Of a DNA stretch of 64,000 bases, positions 9,138-17,716 are shown piece by piece. Numbering within the stretch: the first letter of the stretch is position 1; each line of letters begins with the position of its first letter. The translations under genes and the position numbers were made by a program. The notes under the pieces were generated by a model. The model searched no databases and was not told the DNA's origin. It worked only from the letters and a program-made list of their open reading frames with translations. The DNA comes from Methylophaga sp. 42_25_T18. Lineage in GTDB: Bacteria; Pseudomonadota; Gammaproteobacteria; Nitrosococcales; Methylophagaceae. Where the stretch lies: the NCBI GenBank assembly GCA_002163085.1, contig MAAJ01000011.1, positions 124,001-188,000 on the forward strand. Reading direction: 5' to 3'.

Positions 9138-10730
9138 CTACTTTGGCTTCAAATCAAATGCCACACAAATCCGTTCTTCGTTTGAGCTGAATGGAATGGT
9201 TCGGTGGAACACCGAGGAAGGAAACATCACGATATCACCGATTTCGGGGGCGACTGTTTTTGTAGGGAAGTTATCATGTTTTTTCGGGTAATCATCACCA
9301 TGGGTACTTAATTCAATACTACCCTCATGTTCATGCTGCTTATTAATGGGTAAGGTTAAATACAAAGCGCCACTGACCCAACCTTCTTCGTGGATGTGTG
9401 ATGTTAAGTGACCACCTTGTTGCATTTTTACAAACCACGAGCTGGCAAACTCCGTGTTTTTAGGAAAGGCTTTAACAAACTCACAGTTTTCACCTTTGAA
9501 TGATTCACGATAGCGTTGTATCGCATCTTCAACCAGTTTTCCCAACTGTTGAAACGATGCTTCAGAACGCTTGAATAAGTTACCCGCTGATTGCACACCA
9601 TGATGTAATCTACCCTGTGATTTTTCTTCTACATCTGCAACCTTTATATCGTGCAATAACTGTTTTCTTAATTCGCTATCACCTTGAAGTTCTTTAATTT
9701 CAGTATGGAATACAAAGTCGAGCGGATTTTTACAAAAGTTATAGTCGTTTTCTGTGCCGAAATTATCAGCATAGTGCCCGGTTAATGTTGCTAAGAACGG
9801 CGAGCTGTGTTTTTTAGTTTTAAGTTCATCTAAGCCTTTTTTAAATTCAGAAAAACGTCCTGTTTTATACAGGCAATACAAGGAGCGTTCTTGCCAATCA
9901 GCAAACTGTGAACGTTGGAAGTGTTCTAAAGCACCATCCAAATCTCCACTGTCATATAAATAGATAGCTAGGCTGTAGTTCGCCACAGGTAGCGAAGGAT
10001 CACTGGCCAAGGCTTTTTTATAACATGCAACTGATTCATCGTATCGTCCTTGATCACGCAATACTTCCCCCATATTGCTATGAACTTCCGCATAGTCAGG
10101 GTTTAATGCCAAGGCCTGATTGTAACTTTCGACGGCATCACCTAACTTACCTTCGTTTTTTAACGCTGTGCCCATATTAAAAAATATTTTGGCATCTTGC
10201 TGAATTAGCAGCACCTTTTTGTATATTTCAATGGCTTCAGCGAGTCGGTTTTGCTCTTGCAATACAACGCCCAGATTAGCTAATGCTTCAAAAAAAATAG
10301 GTTCTAACTCAACTGCTTTTTTATAACTGTTGCCTGCTTGCTCAAACTTGCCCTGAGCCTGTAATGCAGTTCCCAAATTGTAATGCGCATCAGTTAATGA
10401 CGGTCTCAAGTTAACGGCCTTTTTATAGCTGGCGATGGCTTCGTCCGTACGATTCAAATTGGTCAGCAAAATGCCAACATTGAAATGTAACTCCGCCACG
10501 CTAGCATCTATAGCCAACGCTTTGCGAAATGCAGCAACGGCATCTTTAAATTTATTTTGCCCCGCTAAGGCATTGCCATATAAATTATGGATAACAAAGG
10601 CATTGGGAAACTGTTTCAGCATTTTCTTAGCAATGGCTTCTGCAATCTCTAGATTGCCGGCATTTAACGCTTGTAAGATGGGTTGTATTTCAGTTTGTGT
10701 AGGTTGTCGTAAATTGCTTGGTCGTTTCAT
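9138..10730 (-). CDS. TPR protein with C-terminal 2-oxoglutarate/Fe(II) oxygenase-like domain
   Basis: A 530-residue soluble protein. Residues about 15-290 form eight or nine tandem 34-residue TPRs with the usual pattern (for example AIASYKKAVNLRPSLTDAHY). Residues about 330-530 match the putative 2OG-Fe(II) oxygenase family (2OG-FeII_Oxy_5). Possible metal ligands are His445 and His447 with Glu448/Glu449, and the distal His509, followed by Arg520 as the candidate 2-oxoglutarate anchor (FHRTIPF...ERICVAFDL). It is 57 bases upstream of the PglL-like gene, so the two are probably co-transcribed. Architecture resembles eukaryotic prolyl hydroxylase and O-GlcNAc-transferase-like TPR enzymes only in outline. 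The substrate is unknown; a role in modifying the pilus or envelope is inference from location. Confidence 0.78.
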   Translation of the reverse strand: MKRPSNLRQPTQTEIQPILQALNAGNLEIAEAIAKKMLKQFPNAFVIHNLYGNALAGQNKFKDAVAAFRKALAIDASVAELHFNVGILLTNLNRTDEAIASYKKAVNLRPSLTDAHYNLGTALQAQGKFEQAGNSYKKAVELEPIFFEALANLGVVLQEQNRLAEAIEIYKKVLLIQQDAKIFFNMGTALKNEGKLGDAVESYNQALALNPDYAEVHSNMGEVLRDQGRYDESVACYKKALASDPSLPVANYSLAIYLYDSGDLDGALEHFQRSQFADWQERSLYCLYKTGRFSEFKKGLDELKTKKHSSPFLATLTGHYADNFGTENDYNFCKNPLDFVFHTEIKELQGDSELRKQLLHDIKVADVEEKSQGRLHHGVQSAGNLFKRSEASFQQLGKLVEDAIQRYRESFKGENCEFVKAFPKNTEFASSWFVKMQQGGHLTSHIHEEGWVSGALYLTLPINKQHEHEGSIELSTHGDDYPKKHDNFPTKTVAPEIGDIVMFPSSVFHRTIPFSSNEERICVAFDLKPK

Positions 10731-10794
10731 TTTTTGCCTAACTCTCGCCTAAATATCTGTGTAACTATACTAGTTCAGCTTCTTAAGTTGAACC

Positions 10795-11910
10795 TTAAAC
10801 CATTAACTCTAATGCATTTTTGAATGTATAACCATGGGCATATGCAACTGCTTGATAGGTCACCTCGCCTTGGTAGATATTCAAGCCTGCGCGGAGATGC
10901 TCATTCTCTACTATTGCCGTATTTATACCCTTAGTTGCAAGCTCTATAACAAAGGGAAGCGTTGCATTAGTTAATGCAAAGGTCGAGGTGCGAGCCACAC
11001 CACCCGGCATATTAGCAACACAATAGTGAATCACACCTTCTTCCACATAGGTAGGTTCGTCATGAGTCGTTGCATGCGAACTTTCAAAGCAACCTCCCTG
11101 ATCAATAGCCACATCGATGAGCACAGCACCGCGTTTCATCTTGTGCAACATTGCTGTTGTGACCAATTTTGGCGCAGTGGCCCCCGGCACTAATACCGCA
11201 CCTATTACCATATCTGCTCGTACTACTGCCCGCTCCACCATTTCGGTAGTTGAATAGAGTGTTTTTAATTGTGGCCCAAATTGTTCATCTAAGGTTTTTA
11301 ACCGTGCAATCGACTTATCAATAATCGTGACATCTGCACCAAGGCCCATCGCCATACGGGCAGCATTGATACCCACCACGCCGCCACCTAAAATCACAAC
11401 ATCAGCTGGAGACACGCCAGGAACACCGCCAAGTAATATCCCCAAGCCTCCTTGGGTATTTTCAAGCGCATGTGCTCCTGCCTGCACGGCCATTCGACCC
11501 GCAACTTCACTCATCGGTGCCAACAAGGGTAAACCACCATCGGAATCTGTTACCGTCTCATAGGCAATGCACATTGCCCCTGATTCCACTAAATCCTTAG
11601 TTTGTTGATAATCCGGCGCTAAGTGTAAATATGTAAATAAAAGCTGATTGGGTCGCAACATTGTCCGCTCTTGTGCTTGTGGCTCTTTAACCTTTACGAT
11701 CAGCTCAGCGGTGGCATAAACCTCACTTGCTGTTGAATAGATATCCGCGCCTGCTTGTCGATACATCTCATCACTGAGTCCAATTGCATCTCCGGCACCC
11801 GCTTCTATAACAACATTATGTCCATGGGCAACTAACTCCCTCACCCCCGCTGGCGTCATGCCCACACGGTATTCATTATTCTTAATTTCCTTAGGTATAC
11901 CAATTAACAT
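10795..11910 (-). CDS. ald: Alanine dehydrogenase
   Basis: The 371-residue protein, the standard length, catalyses NAD-dependent L-alanine/pyruvate interconversion. It begins MLIGIPKEIKNNEYRVG, the family N-terminus. It has the NAD-binding GGGVVGINAARMAMGLGA motif near residues 172-190 and the conserved LLGGVPGV segment. The start at 11910 has a clear GGAG seven bases upstream; an in-frame ATG at 11940 would add ten untypical residues. It stands alone between the TPR/oxygenase gene and the divergent selO. Confidence 0.95.
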   Translation of the reverse strand: MLIGIPKEIKNNEYRVGMTPAGVRELVAHGHNVVIEAGAGDAIGLSDEMYRQAGADIYSTASEVYATAELIVKVKEPQAQERTMLRPNQLLFTYLHLAPDYQQTKDLVESGAMCIAYETVTDSDGGLPLLAPMSEVAGRMAVQAGAHALENTQGGLGILLGGVPGVSPADVVILGGGVVGINAARMAMGLGADVTIIDKSIARLKTLDEQFGPQLKTLYSTTEMVERAVVRADMVIGAVLVPGATAPKLVTTAMLHKMKRGAVLIDVAIDQGGCFESSHATTHDEPTYVEEGVIHYCVANMPGGVARTSTFALTNATLPFVIELATKGINTAIVENEHLRAGLNIYQGEVTYQAVAYAHGYTFKNALELMV

Positions 11911-11988
11911 CACAATTCTCCGGTTTTTTGTTGATGCCATTTCTGTTGTAATAACTTAACTATAAGACTAATACTAATTGAGCACTTT

Positions 11989-13596
11989 GTGGCAACTAAT
12001 ACCAACACTCCTCTATCAGCACTTAAATTCGATAATCGCTTTGTACGAGAATTACCTGCCGATCCTGATTCAGACAACATTCGCCGGCAAGTCCTTTCTT
12101 CCTGTTATTCGTTTGTTGATTCAACGCAGGTGTCTTCTCCACAACTAGTGGCTTACTCACGTGACGTCGCCGAACTGCTAGAAATCTCTGAAGATGACTG
12201 TCAAGCTGAACTGTTCAAACACGTTTTTGCTGGCAATGAATTGCTCGATGGCATGAAATCTTACGCTCAATGTTATGGCGGCCATCAATTTGGCAACTGG
12301 GCAGGACAATTAGGTGATGGTCGAGCCATTAACCTCGGTGAAGTTGTCAATCAACAAGGTCAACATCACACCTTGCAATTAAAAGGCTCAGGCCCAACCC
12401 CTTATTCACGTAGTGGTGATGGCTTTGCTGTATTGCGCTCATCGTTACGAGAGTTTTTATGTAGTGAAGCGATGTTCCATCTAGGTGTCCCTACCACTCG
12501 TGCTTTAAGCCTCATAACCACGGGTGAGCAAATTACCCGCGACATGTTTTACGATGGTCGCCCTCAAAAGGAACCCGGTGCTGTCGTCTGCCGAGTGGCC
12601 CCTTCTTTTCTGCGATTTGGCAGCTATGAAATTTTTGCTTCTCGTGGTGATCTAGACACCTTAAAACAACTTGTTGATTACACAATTCGTACTGACTTCC
12701 CTCATCTCGGAGAACCGAGTGTGGATGTTTATATTCAGTGGTTTGCCGAAATAGCTGAACGAACGATGGATATGGTCGTTCACTGGATGCGCGTTGGCTT
12801 TGTCCATGGGGTATTAAATACCGACAATATGTCGATTTTAGGTCTAACTATCGACTACGGTCCCTACGGTTGGATAGATAATTACGATCCTAACTGGACG
12901 CCAAACACCACTGATGCTGAGGGCCGACGTTACCGGTTTGGTACACAACCCCAAATAGCACAATGGAATATTCTTCAACTTGGCAATGCGTTATATCCAC
13001 TGATTGAACAAGCCGAGCCTTTGCAGAAAATAATCAAAGACTTTGCCAGTGACTACACCGGTAAATGGCAGCAAATGCGCGCCGAAAAATTGGGGCTAAA
13101 GCAATTTATTGCCGACACTGATGAAGAACTGAATACAGAGTTACATGAGGTATTGCAGCTGGTTGAAACCGATATGACCATCTTCTATCGCAAACTTGCT
13201 GATCTTGATGTTCATGATCAGACCTTCACTGACGATGAATTACTCTCTCCGTTAATGTCGGCCTATTACGCACCAGATGCTATGAGCAAAGACGACAAGA
13301 CACAAATATGTAGTTGGTTACGACAATATCAACAACGTGCTCGCCAAGACGATTTATCAAACGAAATCAGACGCAAAAATATGAATGCCATCAACCCTAA
13401 GTACGTATTACGAAATTACTTGGCACAACTTGCGATTGATGATGCGGAACAAGGTGACTTTGCGCTGGTCAATGAATTATTAGAGTTATTACGTCACCCT
13501 TATGACGAACAAGCTGATAAAGAAAATTTTGCCCTCAAACGACCTGACTGGGCTCGACAGCGAGCGGGCTGCTCCATGTTATCGTGTAGCTCATAA
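11989..13596 (+). CDS. selO: SelO/YdiU protein adenylyltransferase
   Basis: A 535-residue pseudokinase-fold enzyme that transfers AMP from ATP to Ser/Thr/Tyr of target proteins, linked to redox stress in E. coli. Recognisable segments are CYGGHQFGNWAGQLGDGRA, LQLKGSGPTPYSR and the active-site loop HGVLNTDNMSILGLTIDYGP. The protein ends ...LSCSS; the cysteine third from the end is the position of selenocysteine in eukaryotic SelO. I read the start as a GTG at 11989 with GAG six bases upstream, because the encoded N-terminus aligns with the family and no suitable ATG precedes the first conserved block. Confidence 0.95.
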   Translation: MATNTNTPLSALKFDNRFVRELPADPDSDNIRRQVLSSCYSFVDSTQVSSPQLVAYSRDVAELLEISEDDCQAELFKHVFAGNELLDGMKSYAQCYGGHQFGNWAGQLGDGRAINLGEVVNQQGQHHTLQLKGSGPTPYSRSGDGFAVLRSSLREFLCSEAMFHLGVPTTRALSLITTGEQITRDMFYDGRPQKEPGAVVCRVAPSFLRFGSYEIFASRGDLDTLKQLVDYTIRTDFPHLGEPSVDVYIQWFAEIAERTMDMVVHWMRVGFVHGVLNTDNMSILGLTIDYGPYGWIDNYDPNWTPNTTDAEGRRYRFGTQPQIAQWNILQLGNALYPLIEQAEPLQKIIKDFASDYTGKWQQMRAEKLGLKQFIADTDEELNTELHEVLQLVETDMTIFYRKLADLDVHDQTFTDDELLSPLMSAYYAPDAMSKDDKTQICSWLRQYQQRARQDDLSNEIRRKNMNAINPKYVLRNYLAQLAIDDAEQGDFALVNELLELLRHPYDEQADKENFALKRPDWARQRAGCSMLSCSS

Positions 13597-13623
13597 CATA
13601 ATAAAAACTAGCAGGAAGTCGTT

Positions 13624-14736
13624 ATGAAACAATACCCGCTCATCTTGTCCTTGTTATTTTTGTTATTGCCTCAACTAAGTTTCAGTGCACCCGTCAATGA
13701 TGTCACCAGATTTCATACTGAAACCATTGCTACTGGCTTAGGTGTGCCATGGGGTATGAGCCTCTTGCCTAACAGCACCATGTTGATTTCGCAACGTGAG
13801 GCAAGATTAACGCTATTAAACTTAGAAACTAACAAGCTAACAAATATAACTGGCTTACCGAAAGTTAAAGTTGGGGGCCAAGGCGGTTTATTTGATGTCG
13901 CCCTGTCACCTGACTATGCCGATAGTGCTTGGATCTATTTTAGTTATAACAAAGATGTTGATGGCCAAGGTGCGACGACACTGGCAAGAGCCAAACTCAT
14001 TGATAAAAAACTCCAAGATTGGCAAGACTTAATCATTACTCAATCGCGCACCAGTAAAAAAGTACATTTTGGCGGCCGGATTACATTTGATTTTCAAGGT
14101 CATGTCTTTTTATCTATTGGCGATCGTGGAACACGTTCGAATGCTCAGAACCTGCATAATCACGCGGGTTCAATTCTTCGCTTGAATCTTGATGGCACTA
14201 TCCCCCACGATAATCCTTTTGTTAATGACAGCACTGTTTTAGACGAGATATGGACATATGGTCACCGCAACCCACAAGGTCTATTTTTTAATAAACAGAC
14301 CCAACAACTATGGGCCATCGAACATGGCCCTCGTGGTGGTGATGAAATCAATCTTATTAACGCTGCTAACAATTACGGCTGGCCAACCATTTCTTATGGT
14401 ATGGAGTATTGGGGACCTATTCCCGTAGGCAAAGGCAAAAAACGGGAAGGTATGGAACAACCAGTAAAATACTACATTCCCTCCATAGCCCCGAGTAGTT
14501 TGATTCAATATTCTGGTGCTGCGTTTCCTGAGTGGACGGGAAATTTATTTGCAGGCGCTTTAACACTGCAACACCTGAATAAAGTAACTTTAGATGAAAA
14601 TAATAAAGCCGTAGATGAAGAAAGGTTATTAGCGTCTTTAGGCAGGATCAGAAATATAATTGAAAGCCCTGAAGGCTGGTTATATATCTCTACCGATAAC
14701 GGTCAAATAATTCGAATATATCCTAAGGCTCAATAA
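13624..14736 (+). CDS. PQQ-dependent aldose sugar dehydrogenase-like periplasmic protein
   Basis: A 370-residue protein with a cleavable signal peptide (hydrophobic residues 6-20, cut near SFSA). The body is a beta-propeller of the glucose/sorbosone dehydrogenase family. Characteristic segments are GLGVPWGMSLLP, GGQGGLFDVALSPDY, HFGGRITFDFQGHVFLSIGDRG, GHRNPQGL and EHGPRGGDEINLI, resembling E. coli YliI (Asd). The substrate is probably an aldose, oxidised in the periplasm using PQQ. It has a good AGGAAG ribosome site 28 bases after selO and is probably in an operon with it. Whether PQQ is made by this organism cannot be seen here. Confidence 0.87.
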   Translation: MKQYPLILSLLFLLLPQLSFSAPVNDVTRFHTETIATGLGVPWGMSLLPNSTMLISQREARLTLLNLETNKLTNITGLPKVKVGGQGGLFDVALSPDYADSAWIYFSYNKDVDGQGATTLARAKLIDKKLQDWQDLIITQSRTSKKVHFGGRITFDFQGHVFLSIGDRGTRSNAQNLHNHAGSILRLNLDGTIPHDNPFVNDSTVLDEIWTYGHRNPQGLFFNKQTQQLWAIEHGPRGGDEINLINAANNYGWPTISYGMEYWGPIPVGKGKKREGMEQPVKYYIPSIAPSSLIQYSGAAFPEWTGNLFAGALTLQHLNKVTLDENNKAVDEERLLASLGRIRNIIESPEGWLYISTDNGQIIRIYPKAQ

Positions 14737-14737
14737 A

Positions 14738-15211
14738 TTATTGATATCGAATAGCGACAACAAAAAATGTCTTGGACTCACCTTGCACCGTAATTTTTAT
14801 TTCATCATCTGTTTGTTTGGCTAACAAGCCCCGTGCCATCGGAGAATCAACACTGATATTGCCCTTTTGATGATCGATTTCATCAGGGCCGACAATACGA
14901 TATTCTACTTCATCACCTTGCTCAGTTTCCAAGGTTACCCAAGCTGCGAAATAGATTTTGTCTTCATTGTCAGGCACATTTGATACAACGTGAAGATCAG
15001 GCATACGTTTTTGCAAATACCGAATCCGGCGATCCAGACCACGTAATTCTTTTTTCCGATAAATATATTCAGCATTTTCCGAGCGGTCACCTTCGGCGGC
15101 GGCGGCTGATAGCGCTTGCACAACATGACGACGCTTTATCCAGAGTTGTTCTAACTCTTCACTTAAAACGCTCATACCATTAACGGTAATGTAAGGAGAC
15201 GACTTTGCCAC
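14738..15211 (-). CDS. greB: Transcription elongation factor GreB
   Basis: A 157-residue Gre factor. The N-terminal coiled coil carries the tip motif AAEGDRSENAEYIYRK, whose acidic residues stimulate RNA polymerase to cleave backtracked RNA. The C-terminal FKBP-like domain contains the conserved SPMARGLL block. The wording ENAEYIYRKKELR is diagnostic of GreB rather than GreA. It converges on the sugar dehydrogenase gene with a single base between the two stop codons and no visible terminator. Confidence 0.95.
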   Translation of the reverse strand: MAKSSPYITVNGMSVLSEELEQLWIKRRHVVQALSAAAAEGDRSENAEYIYRKKELRGLDRRIRYLQKRMPDLHVVSNVPDNEDKIYFAAWVTLETEQGDEVEYRIVGPDEIDHQKGNISVDSPMARGLLAKQTDDEIKITVQGESKTFFVVAIRYQ

Positions 15212-15290
15212 GTGTTCAGTTTTACCTAGCGTACTGTATTTTTCTCATAAAATAATATCGCGATACCATTCAGGTTATTCAATATTCTTA

Positions 15291-16160
15291 TTAACTAACT
15301 TTTGCCATTAACTGATCAATATCTGTCATTTTATTGATATCAAAATACAGGCAGTCCGCTTCATTTTCTCTGGTATAAATACCATCAATAACATTTTCTA
15401 TTTTACTGAATAGACTTAAGGCACCACCTTTACTTGATTGAAAGTCTGCCGGCGTAAAATTCATCACATCATTAATTTCATCAATTAAAAGTGCATAACG
15501 AGGTGCTTTTCCATCAAGGGTTACAAATAGCAAAACTTGTCGCATGCCACCTTGAATCTGATCGCGGGCACGAGCAAACAATGCTCTTAAACGACGTAGT
15601 GTCGTCGAACGTTCGGCGGATAATAACTTCAAGGCTTCTTCTTGTTCATCACTATCACGCATCGTTAACAGCTTATCGGCTAAAGCATGAAGTGCCTGAT
15701 GGGGTTCAGCAAATGCCAGCAACAACTCCGTTAAGGTTTCGTCGCGCGTTTCAAACTTGTTATACCACTTACCGAATGCACAATCGTTAGCACTTAGGGC
15801 TTTCGTGAACGCAGTTCCATTTTTAATCGCTGCCTCGAGCGCATTCATCCATTCAACGTGATCATTTTCATTCTCAGTCAAAATATCCAACAAGGCCGTT
15901 TTTGCATCAATTCCTGATTGAATACCAATTCTATGGGCAAAATCTAAGACAGGTACGACCGTACCTTGAAACTTGGTCACGCCACAAAAGCCACGCTCTT
16001 CAATAGGAAGCCGTTGGATATCATTGACCTCTTGGCCGAGCATCAATACATTTTCAACATCAAGACCAAACATCATATCTTCAACAAAAAATGTAAATAT
16101 TTGCCGAACTTGATCAGGCTTGCCGCTATTTTTACTATCTGCTATGTGGTTGATTGCCAT
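15291..16160 (-). CDS. CheW-like protein with an inserted zinc-binding CZB domain
   Basis: A 289-residue soluble protein. Residues about 18-82 are the first half of a CheW fold (FTFFVEDMMFGLDVENV ... FQGTVVPVLDFAHRIG). Residues about 97-185 are a chemoreceptor zinc-binding (CZB) domain, and residues about 205-285 are the second half of CheW (LLFVTLDGKAPRYALLIDEINDV). The expected zinc ligands are His101, Cys127 (in CAFGKWY), His154 and His158. Their spacing (26, 27, 4) is close to that of E. coli DgcZ (His22, Cys52, His79, His83). CheW couples receptors to the CheA kinase, so this is likely a zinc-responsive coupling protein. No che gene is adjacent. Confidence 0.85.
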   Translation of the reverse strand: MAINHIADSKNSGKPDQVRQIFTFFVEDMMFGLDVENVLMLGQEVNDIQRLPIEERGFCGVTKFQGTVVPVLDFAHRIGIQSGIDAKTALLDILTENENDHVEWMNALEAAIKNGTAFTKALSANDCAFGKWYNKFETRDETLTELLLAFAEPHQALHALADKLLTMRDSDEQEEALKLLSAERSTTLRRLRALFARARDQIQGGMRQVLLFVTLDGKAPRYALLIDEINDVMNFTPADFQSSKGGALSLFSKIENVIDGIYTRENEADCLYFDINKMTDIDQLMAKVS

Positions 16161-16280
16161 ATTGCTGTCCCCTATAAAATCGTGTTTTTATTGAGCTCGC
16201 ACTTCCTATCAAACTTCCGTACAGGCTGTTTCACCACTGGATTAACTAATCGCTCTTAACAATGCAAGAGCTAAGCCAGC

Positions 16281-17612
16281 TTACTTATGCAAAGTCCGTT
16301 GTAGTTTATCTTCATCTACTTTAGCACTTAAAAACTCAGTAACAATCCTCAGATCAGCTTCTGCATTTTCCAAACAACTCGTTCCACCTGGCGATGGCGT
16401 CATATTAAAAATAATGCCATTGCCAGGGTTTATTTTTGCTTCACCCATCAGCAGTTTTGAATTTTTTTTATCAATTAACTGTGGTCGAACGCCACCAAAA
16501 CCTTTAGCAAAGGTGACATCTTTTAATTGCAATGATGGCACAATTTTCCTTACATCCTTTAGAAACAACCAGCGACGCAAACCCGGAATTTCAAACAGGA
16601 AATTTTTGAAAATATAATTTCGAATATCACTGACTTTAAATAGATCCCAAAAAACTTTTAGCACGCCTCTATCCAAGCGAAGCACTCGCAAAAACTCAGC
16701 AACGGTTTTATTGTTGTATCGTTCTAAGTAGGGTATTAACAGTGCTGTCGGTCCAAATCGTGTCTTGCCTTCAATCAAGACATCAGGATCGCCATGTACT
16801 GCCGCAAAAGGTAATTTATCGTTTTGTACGGTATACACCTTGCCATTTAATACTTTAGGTGTGAAATAGAAGCTACCCGCCACTGGTAAACAAGAAAACT
16901 CAAGGCCATAGCCCATTTGCTGCGCCAGCAATAAACTGTGTCCGCCTGCTGACACCACAACGGCTTTTGCTTTAATAACCCGATCTTGTGTATGAATACG
17001 GAAAATACCATCTTGTTCAATGATTTCTTCAACATGATGATTAAAATTAATTTGAAGCTTTTTGTCTGTGACTTTAGTTGCCTCAGCGACAAAAGATTCT
17101 GACAATTGATTAAAATCTACAGCACTGAATTCATCAAGAACAGCTAATGCAACGCAAGGTTCAGGGCGTAGCTTACCATCAATCATTGCGACGTCAGGCT
17201 CAACCTCTGCAATCTGCTCCTTTTCCAACAACTGTAATGTCGTATAACATTCGCGGAAAGTTTCAAAACGTTCACGGAGCTGGCGGCATTCATCCTCACC
17301 AACACCTATCACCATTTTAGGATATTTGAATATTATCCGTTCTCGATTTTCTAGGGTCTCAGTGTAGTTAACCACCATCTCAGCCGCAGCTTTTACTTTG
17401 GCTGCTTTATCCAAGGTATAGTTAGTTTCAATATCCCCGCAATGCAGGGTTTGACTATTATTTCGGCCATGAGAATTGACCTTGGCGACTGCATCATACT
17501 TTTCGATTAAAACGATATCATTGATATCAGTATATTCTGCCAATAAATACAGTAATGCTGTTCCGCACACTCCACCACCGACGATGGCAACTTGATGAAT
17601 CTGTTCCGTCAT
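16281..17612 (-). CDS. mqo: Malate:quinone oxidoreductase (FAD-dependent)
   Basis: A 443-residue FAD enzyme resembling the shorter Mqo of epsilonproteobacteria. It has the N-terminal GGGVCGTALLYLL dinucleotide motif (about residue 12), the VNSHGRNNSQTLHCGD segment, VVSAGGHSLLLAQQMGYG and the C-terminal MTPSPGGTSC motif. It oxidises malate and reduces membrane quinone, bypassing NAD-malate dehydrogenase. I prefer the ATG at 17612, with GGAG six bases upstream; a GTG four codons earlier overlaps that ribosome site. It stands alone. Other FAD enzymes of this superfamily (for example 2-hydroxyglutarate oxidase) are possible but less likely. Confidence 0.85.
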   Translation of the reverse strand: MTEQIHQVAIVGGGVCGTALLYLLAEYTDINDIVLIEKYDAVAKVNSHGRNNSQTLHCGDIETNYTLDKAAKVKAAAEMVVNYTETLENRERIIFKYPKMVIGVGEDECRQLRERFETFRECYTTLQLLEKEQIAEVEPDVAMIDGKLRPEPCVALAVLDEFSAVDFNQLSESFVAEATKVTDKKLQINFNHHVEEIIEQDGIFRIHTQDRVIKAKAVVVSAGGHSLLLAQQMGYGLEFSCLPVAGSFYFTPKVLNGKVYTVQNDKLPFAAVHGDPDVLIEGKTRFGPTALLIPYLERYNNKTVAEFLRVLRLDRGVLKVFWDLFKVSDIRNYIFKNFLFEIPGLRRWLFLKDVRKIVPSLQLKDVTFAKGFGGVRPQLIDKKNSKLLMGEAKINPGNGIIFNMTPSPGGTSCLENAEADLRIVTEFLSAKVDEDKLQRTLHK

Positions 17613-17716
17613 ATTCGACTCCACAATTAATTGCGGGAAATTTTACCAAATCGTGTACAAGTACACATAGAAATATAGGGCAATGTAACAACTATTACCA
17701 ACAATTTTTATGTGTG

